Of a stretch of DNA of 64,000 bases, positions 11,919 through 24,881 are shown piece after piece (the first letter of the stretch is position 1; every line of letters starts with the position of its first letter). The position numbers and the translations under genes are program-made. The notes beneath the pieces were generated by a model that did not search any database, was not told where the DNA came from, and worked only from the letters and a program-made list of their open reading frames with translations. Source of the stretch: Phylloscopus collybita (Eukaryota > Chordata > Aves > Passeriformes > Phylloscopidae); the NCBI GenBank assembly GCA_027886175.1, contig JAJNNQ010000027.1, forward strand, positions 9,996,001 through 10,060,000, given 5' to 3'.

Positions 11919-12632
11919 TGACTCTGCAAAAATAATATGTGCAGGCCTTAGCTGAAAATTCAGCATGAAGAGTTTTATTGTTAGGTTTAGAATAGTCTGC
12001 AAAATTCAAGAAAGCCCTTTTGTCTTAAGATGTATTGCTTGTTTTAATATGTAACTTTTTGTAGTTCCAATAAGAGTTTCTAGGACAGCTTTGCCCCTGC
12101 TTAGAATCTTTCTTTTATTAGTTCTCCCCTGCCTTACCTCCTTTGTCCTGCATAATTATCCTCGTGTCCATCATTTAATTCTTATCTTTGAAGTACAGTA
12201 GAGCTAGCCATTCATTTTGCAAAACTGTTCTCGGCCCATCCCAAAACTTGTGCTAGATTTGTTAGAACCTAAATGACTTAATTTAGCATGATGTATTTAG
12301 ATTGTTTTATTGGTAACTGTAACTTAGAATCCACCCCAGAATTGTAGTATTAAACCGCCCACCACCCCAGGCTCAGGGTCTCTCTCTCCAGAGGCACCAG
12401 CCTGGGGTGGCTGGGGGGATCATCCTGACCCCCTTCCCCCCGCCCCCGAATAAAGCCTCTGTTCCCTAGAAAATTCAAGAGAGAGTCCCTTCTTTCTTAA
12501 ATCCGGCCTTGACAGCGTTATCCAGTGACAAGACACGAACCCCCACAAAGTGACTGGTTGGGGCGTGCCGAGAGCTGCCGGGGAGGCCAGGCTAGACACT
12601 GAGCCAGGCCAGAGCAGGCACGCACTGCAACA
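11919..12632 (+). repeat. Complete 3' LTR (714 bp)
   Basis: Runs from TGACTCTG after the polypurine tract to GCAACA, one base before the right target duplication. The ends follow the retroviral TG...CA rule. The first ~76 bp recur at the 5' end of the element. A C-rich segment (12428-12447) precedes an AATAAA at 12449-12454. The ~178 bases after that signal are R/U5. I could not assign a convincing TATA box. Confidence 0.9.
12449..12454 (+). terminator. LTR polyadenylation signal AATAAA
   Basis: A canonical AATAAA in the 3' LTR, just after a C-rich stretch and followed by GCCTCTGTTCC. This is the expected 3'-end signal for proviral transcripts and helps place the R region. Confidence 0.8.
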
Positions 12633-12633
12633 G

Positions 12634-12639
12634 TCCTCT
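12634..12639. repeat. Right target-site duplication of the ERV (TCCTCT)
   Basis: A second copy of the TCCTCT at 8883-8888. The satellite resumes with CCAGATTCCAGATGTCAG, the continuation of the monomer interrupted on the left side. Confidence 0.85.
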
Positions 12640-15600
12640 CCAGATTCCAGATGTCAGTTTGTAAAAGGCCGTTGTCATTACAAGGGCAGTCAAACTTCTA
12701 TCTGGTGGTAGATTGCACCTGGAAGACATCCTCATTTGTATGGAATTTAAGTGGAAAATTAATAGGCAGAAGCCTAGTGGCAGGCACATATAATTAGACA
12801 GGAACGCTGGCCCATTTCCATGGGAAACCAAAGTCTCCACTCCAGGTTCCTGATGTCAGTTTGTAGGAGGACTTTGGCACTACAAGGGCAGACAAAGTTC
12901 CGTCTGGTGGTTGATTGCATCGAGGAGATATCCTCATTTGTATGGAATTTCAGCAGACAGAAGCCCAGTGGCAGGCAGACAGCATTAGACACGAAGAGTG
13001 TACCTTTTCCATGGGAAACCCAAGTCTCCATTCCCTGTTCCTGATGTCAGTTTGTAAGAGGCCTTTGGCACTACAAGGGCAGACAAACTTCCGTCTGGTG
13101 ACTGATTGCATCAGGGAGATATCCTCATTTGTGAGGAATTTCAGCAGGCAGAACCCCAGTGGCAGGCAAACAGCATTAGACACGAACGGTGGCCCATTTC
13201 CATGGGAAACCAAAGTCTCCAACCCAGGCTCCTGATGTCAGTTTTTAGGAGGTCTTTGGCATTAAAAGGGTAGACAAACTTCCATCTGGTGGGAAATTGC
13301 GTTTGGGAGATATCCTCATTTGTATGGAATTTTAGTAGGCATATGCCCCCTGGCAGGCAGACAACATTAGACACAAACAGTGGCCCTTTTCCATGGGAAA
13401 ACAAAATCTCCACCCCATGTTGCAAATGTCACTTTAAAGGAGGCGTTTTCCAATATAAGGGAGGAGATACTTCCATCTGGTTGTAGATTGCACCTGGGAG
13501 ATATCCACATTTCTATGGAATTTTAGTGGAATTTTAGTAGGCAGAATCCCAGCGGAAGGCAGAGAGAATTAGACAGGAACAGTGGCCCGTTTCCTAAGGA
13601 AACCAAAGTCTCCATCCCACATTCCTGATGTCAGGTTGTCGGAGGCCTTTGGCATTAAAAGGGCAGACAAACTTCCATCTGGTGGGAAATTGCATTTGGG
13701 AGATATCCTCATTTGTAGGGAATTTTAGTAGGTATATGCCCACGGGCAGGAAGACAGCATTAAACACCAAGGGTGGCCCTTTTCCATGGGAAACCAAAGC
13801 GTCCTCTCCAGATTCCTGATGTCAGTTTGTAGGAGGCCGTTGGCATTACAAGGGCAGAAAAAACTTTCAAATGGTGGTAGACTCCAACTGGGAGATATCA
13901 TCATTTGTATGGGTTTTTACTAGGCATAAGCCCAGTGGCAGGCACATAGCATTAGACACAAACGGTGGCCCATTTCCATGGGAAAAGAAAGTCTCCACCC
14001 CACGTTCCTGATGTCAGTTTTTAGGAGGCCTTTGGCACTACAAGGGCAGACAAACGTCCACGTGGTTGTAGATTGCACCTGGGAGATATCCTCATTTGTA
14101 TAGAACTTTAGTGGAATTTTAGTACGCATAAGCCCAGTTGCTGGCAGACAGCATTAGACACAAACGGTGGCCCATTTCTATGGGAAACCAAAGTCTCCAC
14201 CCCACGTTCCTGATGTCAGTTTTTAGGAGGCCTTTGGCACTACGAGGGCAGACAAACGTCCACGTGGTTGTAGATTGCACCTGGGAGATATCCTCATTTG
14301 TATGGAACTTCAGCAGTCATAACCACAGTGGCAGGCGGACAGCATTAGAAACGAACGGTGGTCCTTTTCCATGGGAAACCAAAGTCTCCGCCCCAGGTTC
14401 CTGATGTCAATTTGTAGGAAGCCTTTGGCTCACCATGGGCAGACAAACTTCCATCTGGTGGTAGATTGCACCTGGGAGATATTCTCATTTGTATGGAATT
14501 TTAGAGGAATTTTAGTAGGCAGAATCCCAGCGGCAGGCAGGCAGAATTAGACATGAATAGTGGCCCATTTCCATGGGAAACCAAAGTCTCCACCCCAGGT
14601 TCCTGATGTCATTTTCTAGGAGGCCTCTGGCACTACAAGAGGAGACAAACTTCCAACTGGCGGCATATTGCATCTGGGAGATATCCTCATTTGTATGTAA
14701 TTTTAGTAGCCATAAGCCCAGTGGCAGGCAGACAGCATTAGACACTAACGGTGGCCCTTTTCCATGGGAAACCAAAGTCTCCGCCCCAGGTTCCTGATAT
14801 CAATTTGTAGGAAGCCTTTGGCACTACAGGGCAGACAATCTTCCATGTGGTAGTAGATTGCACCTGGGAGACATCCTCATTTGTATGGAATTTTAGTGGG
14901 ATTTTAATAGGCAGAAGCCTAGTGGCAGGCACACATCATTAGACACGAACGCTGGCCCATTTCCATGGGAAACCAAAGTCTCCACCCCACGGTCCTGATG
15001 TCAGTTTGTAAGAGGCATTTGGCACTAAAAGGGCAGACAAAGTTCCATCTGATGGTTGATTGCATCGAGGAGATATCCTCATTTGTATGGAATTTCAGCA
15101 GACAGAAGCCCAGAGGCAGGCAGACAGCATTAGACACGAACGGTGCCCCTTTCCCATGGGAAACCAAAGTCTCCACCCCACGTTCCTGATGTCAGTTTGT
15201 AAGAGGCGTTTGGAGCTACAAGGGCAGAAAAACTTCCATCTGGTGGTAGATTGCACCTGGGAGATATCCTAATTTCCATGGAATTTTAGTGGAATTTTAG
15301 TAGGAAGAAGCCCAGTGGCAGGCACATAGCATTAGACACAAACGGTGGCCCATTTCCATGGGAAAAGTAGAGTCTCCACCCCACGTTCCTGATGTCAGTT
15401 TTTAGGAGGGCTTTGGCACTACAAGGGCAGAGAAACTTCCATCTGGTTGTAGATTGCACCGGAGAGATATCCTCATTTATATAGAATTTTAGTGGAATTT
15501 TAGTAGGCATAAGCCCAGTGGCTGGCAGACAGCATTAGACACAAACGGTGGCCCATTTCCTTGGGAAACCAAAGTCTCCACCCCACGTTCCTGATGTCAG

Positions 15601-18600
15601 TTCTTAGGAGGCCTTTGGCACTATGAGGGCAGACAAACTTCCACCTGGTGGTAGATTACACCTGGGAGATATCCTCATTTGTATGGAATTTGAGTGGAAT
15701 TTTAGTAGGCAGAATCCCAGCGGCAGGCAGACAGAATTAGACATGAATAGTGGCCCATTTCCATGGGAAACCAAAGTCTCCACCCCAGGTTCCTGATGTC
15801 ATTTTCTAGGATGCCTCTGGCACTACAAGAGGGGACAAACTTCCAACTGGTGGCATATTGAATCTGGGATATATCCTCATTTGTGAGGAATTTCAGCAGG
15901 CATAACCCCAGTGACAGGCAGACAGCCTTAGACACGAACAGTGGCCCTTTTCCGTAGGAAACCAAAACCTCCAGCCCATGTTGCAAATGTCACTTTGTAG
16001 AAGGCGTTTTCCAATATAAGGGCAGAGAAACTTCCATCTGGTGGTAGATTACACCTGATAGATATCCTCATTTCTTTTGAATTTTAGTGCAATTTTAGTA
16101 GGAAGAAGCCCAGTGGCAGGCAGACAGCATTAAACACGAACAATGGCCCATTTCTATGGGAAACCAAAGTCTCCACCCCACGTTCCTGATGTCCGTTTCT
16201 AGAAGGCCTTTGGAACGACAAGGGCAGACAAACTTCCGTCTGGTGGTTGATTGCATCGTGGAGATATCCTCATTTGTATGGAATTTCAGCAGGTAGAAGC
16301 CCAGTGGCAGGCAGATACCATTAGACATGAACGGTGGCCCTTTTCCCATGGGCAGCCAAAAATCTCCAGGCCACGTTCCTGATGTCAGGTTTTAGGAGGC
16401 CTTTGGCAGTACAAGGGCAAACAAACTTCCGTCTGGTGGCTGATTACATCGGGGAGATATCCTCATTTGTATGAAATTTCAGCAGGTAGAAGCCCAGTGG
16501 CAGGCAGAGAGACTTAGACACGTACGGTGGCCCTTTTCCATGGGAAAACAAACTCTCCAACCCAGCCTCCTGATGTCAGTTTGTAGGAGGCCTTTGGCAT
16601 TAAAAGGGCAGACAAACTTCCATCTGGTGGGAAATTGCATTTGGGAGATATCCTCATTTGTAGGGAATTTTAGTCGGCATATGTCCACTGGCAGGCAGAC
16701 AGCATTGAACAACAAAGGTGGCCCTTTTCCATGGGAAACCAATGCGTCCTCTCCAGATTCCTGGTGTCAGTTTGTATGAGGCCGTTGGCATTAGAAGGGC
16801 AGACAAACTTTCAACTGGTGGTAGACTCCATCTGGGAGATATCCTCATTTGTATGGGATTTTACTAGGCATAAGCCCAGTGGCAGGCACATAGCATTAGA
16901 CACAAACCGTGGCCCATTTCCATGGGAAACCAAAGTCTCCACCGCACGTTCGTGATGTCAGTTTGTAGGAAGCCTTTGGCTCTACAGGGGCAGACAAACT
17001 TCCATCTGGTGGTAGATTGCACCTGGGAGACATCCTCATTTGTATGTACCCATAAGCCCAGTGGCAGGCAGACAACATTAGACACGAACGGTGGCCCTTT
17101 TCCATGGGAAACCAAAGTGTCCGCCCCAGGTTCCTGATGTCAATTTGTAGGAAGCCTTTGGCTCTACAGGGGCAGAGGAACTTCCATCTTGTGGTAGATT
17201 GCACCCTGGAGACATCCTCATTTGCATGGAAATTTAGTGGGATTTTAATAGGCAGAAGCCTAGTGGCAGGCACACATCATTAGACACGAACAATGGACCT
17301 TTTCCATGGGAAACCAAAGTCTCCACCTCACGTTCCTGATGTCAGTTTGTAGGAGGCCTTTGGACCTACAAGGGCAGACGAACTTCCATCTGGTGGTAGA
17401 TTGCACCTGGGAGATATGCTCATTTGAATAGAATATTAGTGGAATTTTAGTAGGCATAACCACAGTGCCAGGCAGACAGCATTAGACACGAACGGTGGCC
17501 CATTTCCCGGGGAAACCAAAGTCTCCATCCCACAAGCCTGATATCAGTTTGGACGAGGCCTTTGGTACTACAAGCGCAGACAAACTTCCAACTGGTGGTA
17601 GATTCCATGTGGGAGATATCCTCATTTGTGAGGAATTTCTGCAGGCATAACCCCAGTGGAAGGCAGACAGCATTAGAAACGAACGGTGCCCCTATTCCAT
17701 GGGAAACCAAAGTCTCCACCCCACGTTCGTGATGTCAGTTTTTAGGAGGCCTTTGGCACTACAAGGGCAGAGAAACTTCCATCTGGTTGTAGATTGTACC
17801 TGGGAGATATCCTCATTTGTATAGAATTTTAGTGGAATTTTAGTAGGCATAAGCCTAGTGGCTGTCAGACAGCATTAGACACAAACGGTGGCCCATTTCT
17901 ATGGGAAACCACAGTCTCCACCCCACGTTCCTGATGTCAGTTTTTAGGAGGCATTCGGCACTACGAGGGCAGACAAACTTCCACCTGGTGGTAGATTGCA
18001 CCTGGGAGATATCCTCATTTTTATGGAACTTCAGCAGTCATAACCACAGTGCCAGGCAGACAGCATTAGACAGGAACAGTGGTCCTTTTCCTAGGGAAAC
18101 CAAAGTCTCCACCCTAGGTTCCCGAGGGCAGTTTGTAGGAGACCTTTGGAAACACAAGGGCAGAGAAACTTCCATCTGGTGTTTGATTGCACCTGGGAGA
18201 TATTCTCATTTGTATGGAATTTAAGTGGAATTTTAGTAGGCAGAATCCCAGCGGCAGGCAGACAGAATTAGACATGAATAGTGGCCCATTTCCATGGAAA
18301 CCAAAGTCTCCACCCCAGGTTCCTGATGTCATTTTCTAGGAGGCCTCTGCCACTACAAGAGGAGGCAAACTTCCAACTGGTGGCATATTGCATCTGGGAG
18401 ATATCCTCATTTGTATGTAATTTTAGTAGCCATAAGCCCAGTGGCAGGCAGACAGCATTAGACATGAACGGGGGCCCTTTTCCATGGGAAACCAAAGTGT
18501 CCGCCCCAGGTTACTGATGTCAATTTGTAGGAAGCCTTTGGCTCTACAGGGGCAGACAAACTTCCATCTGGTGGTAGATTGCACCTGGGAGACATCCTCA

Positions 18601-19774
18601 TTTGTATGGAATTTTAGTGGGATTTTAATAGGCAGAAGCCTAGTGGCATGCACAAGTCATTAGGCACGAACGCTGGCCCATTTCCATGGGAAACCAAAGT
18701 CTCCCCTCCAGGGTCCTGGTGTGAGTTTGTAGGAGGCCTTTGGCACTACAAGAGCAGACAAAGTTCCATCTGGTGGTTGATTGCATCGAGGAGATATCCT
18801 CATTTGTATGGAATTTCAGCAGGCAGAAGCCCAGTGGCAGGCAGACAGCATTAGACACAAACAATGGACCTTTTCCATGGGAAACCAAAGTCTCCGCCCC
18901 AGGTTCCTGATGTCAATTTGTAGGAAGCCTTTGGCTCTACAGGGGCAGACAAACTTCTATCTGGTGTTAGATTGCACCTGGGAGACATCCTCATTTGTAA
19001 GGAATTTTAGTGGTATTTTAATAGGCAGAAGCCTAGTGGCAGGAACACATCATTAGACACTAACGCTGGCCCATTTCCATGGGAAACCAAAGTCTCCACT
19101 CCAGGTTCCTGGTGTCAGTTTGGAGGAGGCCTTTGGCACTACGAAGGCAGACAAACTTCCATCTGGTGGTAGATTGCACCTGGGAAATATCCTCATTTGT
19201 ATGGAACTTCAGCAGTCATAACCTCAGTGCCAGGCAGACAGCATTAGACAGGAACGGAGGTCCTTTTCCATGGGAAACCAAAGTCTCCACCCTAGGTTCC
19301 TGATGGCAGTTTGTAGGAGGCCTTTGGAAACACAAGTTCAGAGAAAGGTCCATCTGGTGTTTGATTGCACCTGGCAGATATTCTCATTTGTATGGAATTG
19401 TAGTGGAATTTTAGTAGGCATAAGCCCAGCGGCAGGCAGACAGAATTAGACATGAATAGTGGCCCATTTCCATGGGAAACCAAAGTCTCCACCCCAGGTT
19501 CCTGATGTCATTTTCTAGGAGGTCTCTGGCACTACAGGAGGCGGCAAACTTCCAACTGGTGGCATATTGCATCTGGGAGATATCCTCATTTGTATGTAAT
19601 TTTAGTAGCCATAAGACCAGTGGCAGGCAGACAGCTTTAGACACTAACGGTGGCCCTTTTCCATTGGAAACCAAAGTCTCCACCCCAGGTTCCTGATATC
19701 AATTTGTAGGAAGCCTTTGGCACTACAGGGCAGACAAACTTCCATGTGGTAGTAGATTGCACCTGGGAGACATC

Positions 19775-22700
19775 CTCATTTGTATGGAATTTCAGCAGGC
19801 AGAAGCCCAGTGGCAGGCAGACAGCATTAGACACAAACAATGGACCTTTTCCATGGGAAACCAAAGTCTCCACCCCAGCTTCTTGATGACAGTTTGTAGG
19901 AGGCCTTTGGCACTATGGGGGCAGACAAACTTCCACCCGGTGGTAGATTACACCTGGGAGATATCCTCATTTTTATGGAACTTCAGCAGTCATAAATACA
20001 GTGCCAGGCAAAGAGCATTACACAGGAACGGTGGTCCTTTTCCATGGGAAACCAAAGTCTCCACCATAGGTTCCTGATGGCAGTTTGTAGGAGGCCTTTG
20101 GCACTACAAGGGCATAGAAACTTCCATCTGGTGTTAGGTTGTAGCTGGGAGATATACTCATTTGTATGGAATTTTAGTGGAATTTTAGTAGGCAGAATCC
20201 CAGCAGCATGTAGATAGAATTAGACATGAATACTGGCTCATTTCCATAGGAAACCAAAGTCTCCATCCCCCGTTCCTGATGTCAGTCTGTAAGAGGCGAT
20301 TGGAACTACAAGGGCAGAAAAAATTCCATCTGGTGGTAGATTGGACCTGGGAGATATCGCCATTTGTATGGAATTTTAGTGGTATTTTAGTAGGCAGAAG
20401 TCCAGCGGCAGGCAGACAGCATTACACACGAACGCTGCCCAATATCCATGGGAAACCAAAGTCTCCAACCCAGGCTCCTCATGTCAGTTTGTAGGAGGCC
20501 TTTGGCATTAAAAGGGCAGACAAACTTCCATCTGGTGGGAAATTCCATTTGGGAGATATCCTCATATGTATGGAACTTGAGTAGGAATATGCCCACTGGC
20601 AGGCAGACAGCATTAGACAAGAACGGTGGCCCTTTTCCATGGAAAGACAAATTATCCATCCTGTGTTCCTGATGTCAGTTTGAAGGAGGCCTTTGGCAAT
20701 ACAAGGGCAAAAAAACTTCCATCTGGTGGTTGATTGCATCGGGGAGATATGCTCATTTGTATGGGATTTCAGAAGGCAGAAGCCAAGTGGCACGCAGACA
20801 GCATTGGACACGAACAGTGGCCCTTTTCCATGGGAAACCAAAATCTCCACCCCACGTTGCTGATGTCTCATTGTAGGAGGCGTTTTCCAATATAAGGGCA
20901 GAGAAACTTCCATCTGGTTGTAGATTGCACCTGGGAGATATCCTCATTTCTATGGAAATTTAGTGGAATTTTAGTAGGAAGAAGCACAGTGGCAGGCAGA
21001 CAGCATTAGACACGAACAATGGCCCATTCCTATGGGAAACCACAGTCTCCACCCCACGTTCCTGATGTCCGTTTCTAAGAGGCCTGTGGCACTACAAGGG
21101 CAGACAAACTTCCGCCTGGTGGCATATTGCATCTGGGAGATATCCTCATGTGTATGTAGTTTCAGTAGTCATAAACCCAGTGGCAAGGAGACAGCATTAA
21201 ACACAAAGGGTGGCCCTTTTCCAATAGAAACCAAAGCGTTCTCTCCAGATTCCTGATGTCAGTTTGTAGGAGGCCGTTGGCATTACAAAGGCAGACAAAC
21301 TTTCAACTGGTGGTAGACTCCATCTGGGAGATATCCTCATTTGTATGGAATTTTACTAGGCATAAGCCCAGTGGCAGGCACATAGCATTACACATAAACG
21401 GTGGCCCATTTCCATGGGAAAACAAAGTCTCCACCCCACGGTCCTGATGTCAGTTTTTAGGAGGCCTTTGGCACTACGAGGGCAGACAAACGTCCACGTG
21501 GTTGTAGATTGCACCTGGGAGATATCCTCATTTGTATAGAACTTTAGTGGAATTTTAGTAGGCATAAGCCCAGTGGCTGGCAGACAGCATTAGACACAAA
21601 CGGTGGCCCATTTCCTTGGGAAACCAAAGTCTCCACCCCACGTTCCTGATGTCAGTTTTTAGGAGGCCTTTGGCACTACGAGGGCAGACAAACGTCCACG
21701 TGGTTGTAGATTGCACCTGGGAGATATCCTCATTTGTATGGAACTTCAGCAGTCATAACCACAGTGGCAGGCGGACAGCATTAGAAACGAACGGTGGTCC
21801 TTTTCCATGGGAAACCAAAGTCTCCGCCCCAGGTTCCTGATGTCAATTTGTAGGAAGCCTTTGTCTCACCATGGGCAGACAAACTTCCATCTGGTGGTAG
21901 ATTGCACCTGGGAGATATTCTCATTTGTATGGAATTTTAGAGGAATTTTAGTAGGCAGAATCCCAGCGGCAGGCAGGCAGAATTAGACATGAATAGTGGC
22001 CCATTTCCATGGGAAACCAAAGTCTCCACCCCAGGTTCCTGATGTCATTTTTTAGGAGGCCTCTGGCACTACAAGAGGAGACTAACTTCCAACTGCTGGC
22101 ATATTGCATCTGGGAGATATCCTCATTTGTATGTAATTTTAGTAGCCATAAGCCCAGTAGCAGGCAGACAGCATTAGATACGAACGGTGGCCCTTTTCCA
22201 TGGGAAACCAAAGTCTCCGCCCCAGGTTCCTGATGTCAATTTGTAGGAAGCCTTTGGCTCTACAGGGGCAGACAAACTTCTATCTGGTGGTAGATTGCAC
22301 CTGGGAGACATCCTCATTTGTAAGGAATTTTAGTGGTATTTTAATAGGCAGAAGCCTAGTGGCAGGAACACATCATTAGACACTAACGCTGGCCCATTTC
22401 CATGGGAAACCAAAGTCTCCACTCCAGGTTCCTGGTGTCAGTTTGGAGGAGGCCTTTGGCACTACGAAGGCAGACAAACTTCCATCTGGTGGTAGATTGC
22501 ACCTGGGAAATATCCTCATTTGTATGGAACTTCAGCAGTCATAACCTCAGTGCCAGGCAGACAGCATTAGACAGGAACGGAGGTCCTTTTCCATGGGAAA
22601 CCAAAGTCTCCACCCTAGGTTCCTGATGGCAGTTTGTAGGAGGCCTTTGGAAACACAAGGGCAGAGAAAGGTCCATCTGGTGTTTGATTGCACCTGGCAG

Positions 22701-24881
22701 ATATTCTCATTTGTATGGAATTGTAGTGGAATTTTAGTAGGCATAAGCCCAGCGGCAGGCAGACAGAATTAGACATGAATAGTGGCCCATTTCCATGGGA
22801 AACCAAAGTCTCCACCCCAGGTTCCTGATGTCATTTTCTAGGAGGTCTCTGGCACTACAGGAGGAGGCAATCTTCCAACTGGTGGCATATTGCATCTGGG
22901 AGATATCCTCATTTGTATGTAATTTTAGTAGCCATAAGACCAGTGGCAGGCAGACAGCTTTAGACACTAACGGTGGCCCTTTTCCATTGGAAACCAAAGT
23001 CTCCACCCCAGGTTCCTGATATCAATTTGTAGGAAGCCTTTGGCACTACAGGGCAGACAAACTTCCATGTGGTAGTAGATTGCACCTGGGAGACATCCTC
23101 ATTTGTATGGAATTTTAGTGGGATTTTAATAGGCAGAAGCCTAGTGGCAGGCACACAGCATTAGACACGAACGCTGTCGCATTTCCATGGGAAACCAAAG
23201 TCTCCACCCCACGGTCCTGATGTCAGTTTTTCGGAGGCCTTTGGACCTACAAGGGCAGACGAACTTCCATCTTGTGGTAGATTGCACCTGGGAGATATGC
23301 TCATTTGAATAGAATATTAGTGGAATTTTAGTAGGCATAACCACAGTGCCAGGCAGACAGCATTAGACACGAACGGTGGCCCATTTCCCGGGGAAACCAA
23401 AGTCTCCATCCCACAAGCCTGATATCAGTTTGGACGAGGCCTTTGGTACTACAAGCGCAGACAAACTTCCAACTGGTGGTAGATTCCATGTGGGAGATAT
23501 CCTCATTTGTGAGGAATTTCTGCAGGCATAACCCCAGTGGCAGGCAGACAGCATTCGACATGAACGGTGCCCCTTTCCCATGGGAAACCAAAGTCTCCAC
23601 CCCACGTTCCTGATGTCAGTTTGTAAGAGGCGTTTGGAGCTACAAGGGCAGAAAAACTTCCATCTGGTGGTAGATTGCACCTGGGAGATATCCTAATTTC
23701 CATGGAATTTTAGTGGAATTTTAGTAGGAAGAAGCCCAGTGGCAGGCACATAGCATTAGACACAAACGGTGGCCCATTTCCATGGGAAAAGTAGAGTCTC
23801 CACCCCACGTTCCTGATGTCAGTTTTTAGGAGGGCTTTGGCACTACAAGGGCAGAGAAACTTCCATCTGGTTGTAGATTGCACCTGAGAGATATCCTCAT
23901 TTATATAGAATTTTAGTGGAATTTTAGTAGGCATAAGCCTAGTGGCTGTCAGACAGCATTAGACACAAACGGTGGCCCATTTCTATGGGAAACCACAGTC
24001 TCCACCCCACGTTCCTGATGTCAGTTTTTAGGAGGCCTTTGGCACTATGAGGGCAGACAAACTTCCACCTGGTGGTAGATTGCACCTGGGAGATATCCTC
24101 ATTTTTATGGAACTTCAGCAGTCATAACCACAGTGCCAGGCAGACAGCATTAGACAGAACAGTGGTCCTTTTCCTAGGGAAACCAAAGTCTCCACCCTAG
24201 GTTCCCGAGGGCAGTTTGTAGGAGACCTTTGGAAACACAAGGGCAGAGAAACTTCCATCTGGTGTTTGATTGCACCTGGGAGATATTCTCATTTGTATGG
24301 AATTTAAGTGGAATTTTAGTAGGCAGAATCCCAGCGGCAGGCAGACAGAATTAGACATGAATAGTGGCCCATTTCCATGGAAACCAAAGTCTCCACCCCA
24401 GGTTCCTGATGTCATTTTCTAGGAGGCCTCTGCCACTACAAGAGGAGGCAAACTTCCAACTGGTGGCATATTGCATCTGGGAGATATCCTAATTTGTATG
24501 TAATTTTAGTAGCCATAAGCCCAGTGGCAGGCAGACAGTATTAGACACGAACGGTGGCCCTTTTCCATGGGAAACCAAAGTGTCCGCCCCAGGTTACTGA
24601 TATCAATTTGTAGGAAGCCTTTGGCTCTACAGGGGCAGACAAACTTCCATCTGGTGGTAGATTGCACCTGGGAGACATCCTCATTTGTATGGAATTTTAG
24701 TGGGAATTTAATAGGCAGAAGCCTAGTGGCATGCACAAGTCATTAGGCACGAACGCTGGCCCATTTCCATGGGAAACCAAAGTCTCCACTCCAGGGTCCT
24801 GGTGTGAGTTTGTAGGAGGCCTTTGGCACTACAAGAGCAGACAAAGTTCCATCTGGTGGTTGATTGCATCGAGGAGATATC
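19775..24881 (+). repeat. Higher-order satellite unit, copy 1 (~5107 bp)
   Basis: A run of about 26 monomers that recurs immediately downstream at an offset of 5107 bases with only scattered substitutions, for example C/T near 21030 against 26137. Distinctive variants inside it (GTCAGTCTGTAAGAGGCGAT at 20281, and a GTAGAGTCTCC monomer near 23790) recur at the same offset. The left edge is where similarity to copy 2 fades, just before a shared TCCTCATTTGTATGG. Edges are accurate to tens of bases. Confidence 0.88.

Larger units (their letters stand above)
8889..12633 (+). mobile_element. Defective class II (beta-like pol, alpha-type env) endogenous retrovirus, internally deleted
   Basis: A 3.74-kb provirus inserted into satellite DNA. 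In order it holds a 5' LTR remnant of about 76 bp, the RNase H and integrase part of pol, env, a polypurine tract and a complete 3' LTR. Most of the 5' LTR, the primer binding site, gag, protease and reverse transcriptase are missing, so it could not replicate alone. The left end repeats the start of the 3' LTR (two mismatches over about 76 bp), and a TCCTCT duplication flanks the element. Integrase has a C-terminal segment of the type seen in beta-like class II elements (RGYACVST), whereas Env has alpharetrovirus-type features. The class assignment comes from motifs, not from a database search. Confidence 0.93.

Noticed and set aside
12555..12572. A TGG-starting, primer-binding-site-like sequence near the end of the 3' LTR
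   Set aside because: It lies about 60 bp inside the element, before the CA end and the target duplication, so it is part of U5. I could not match it to a tRNA 3' end. The true primer binding site was lost with the 5' deletion.
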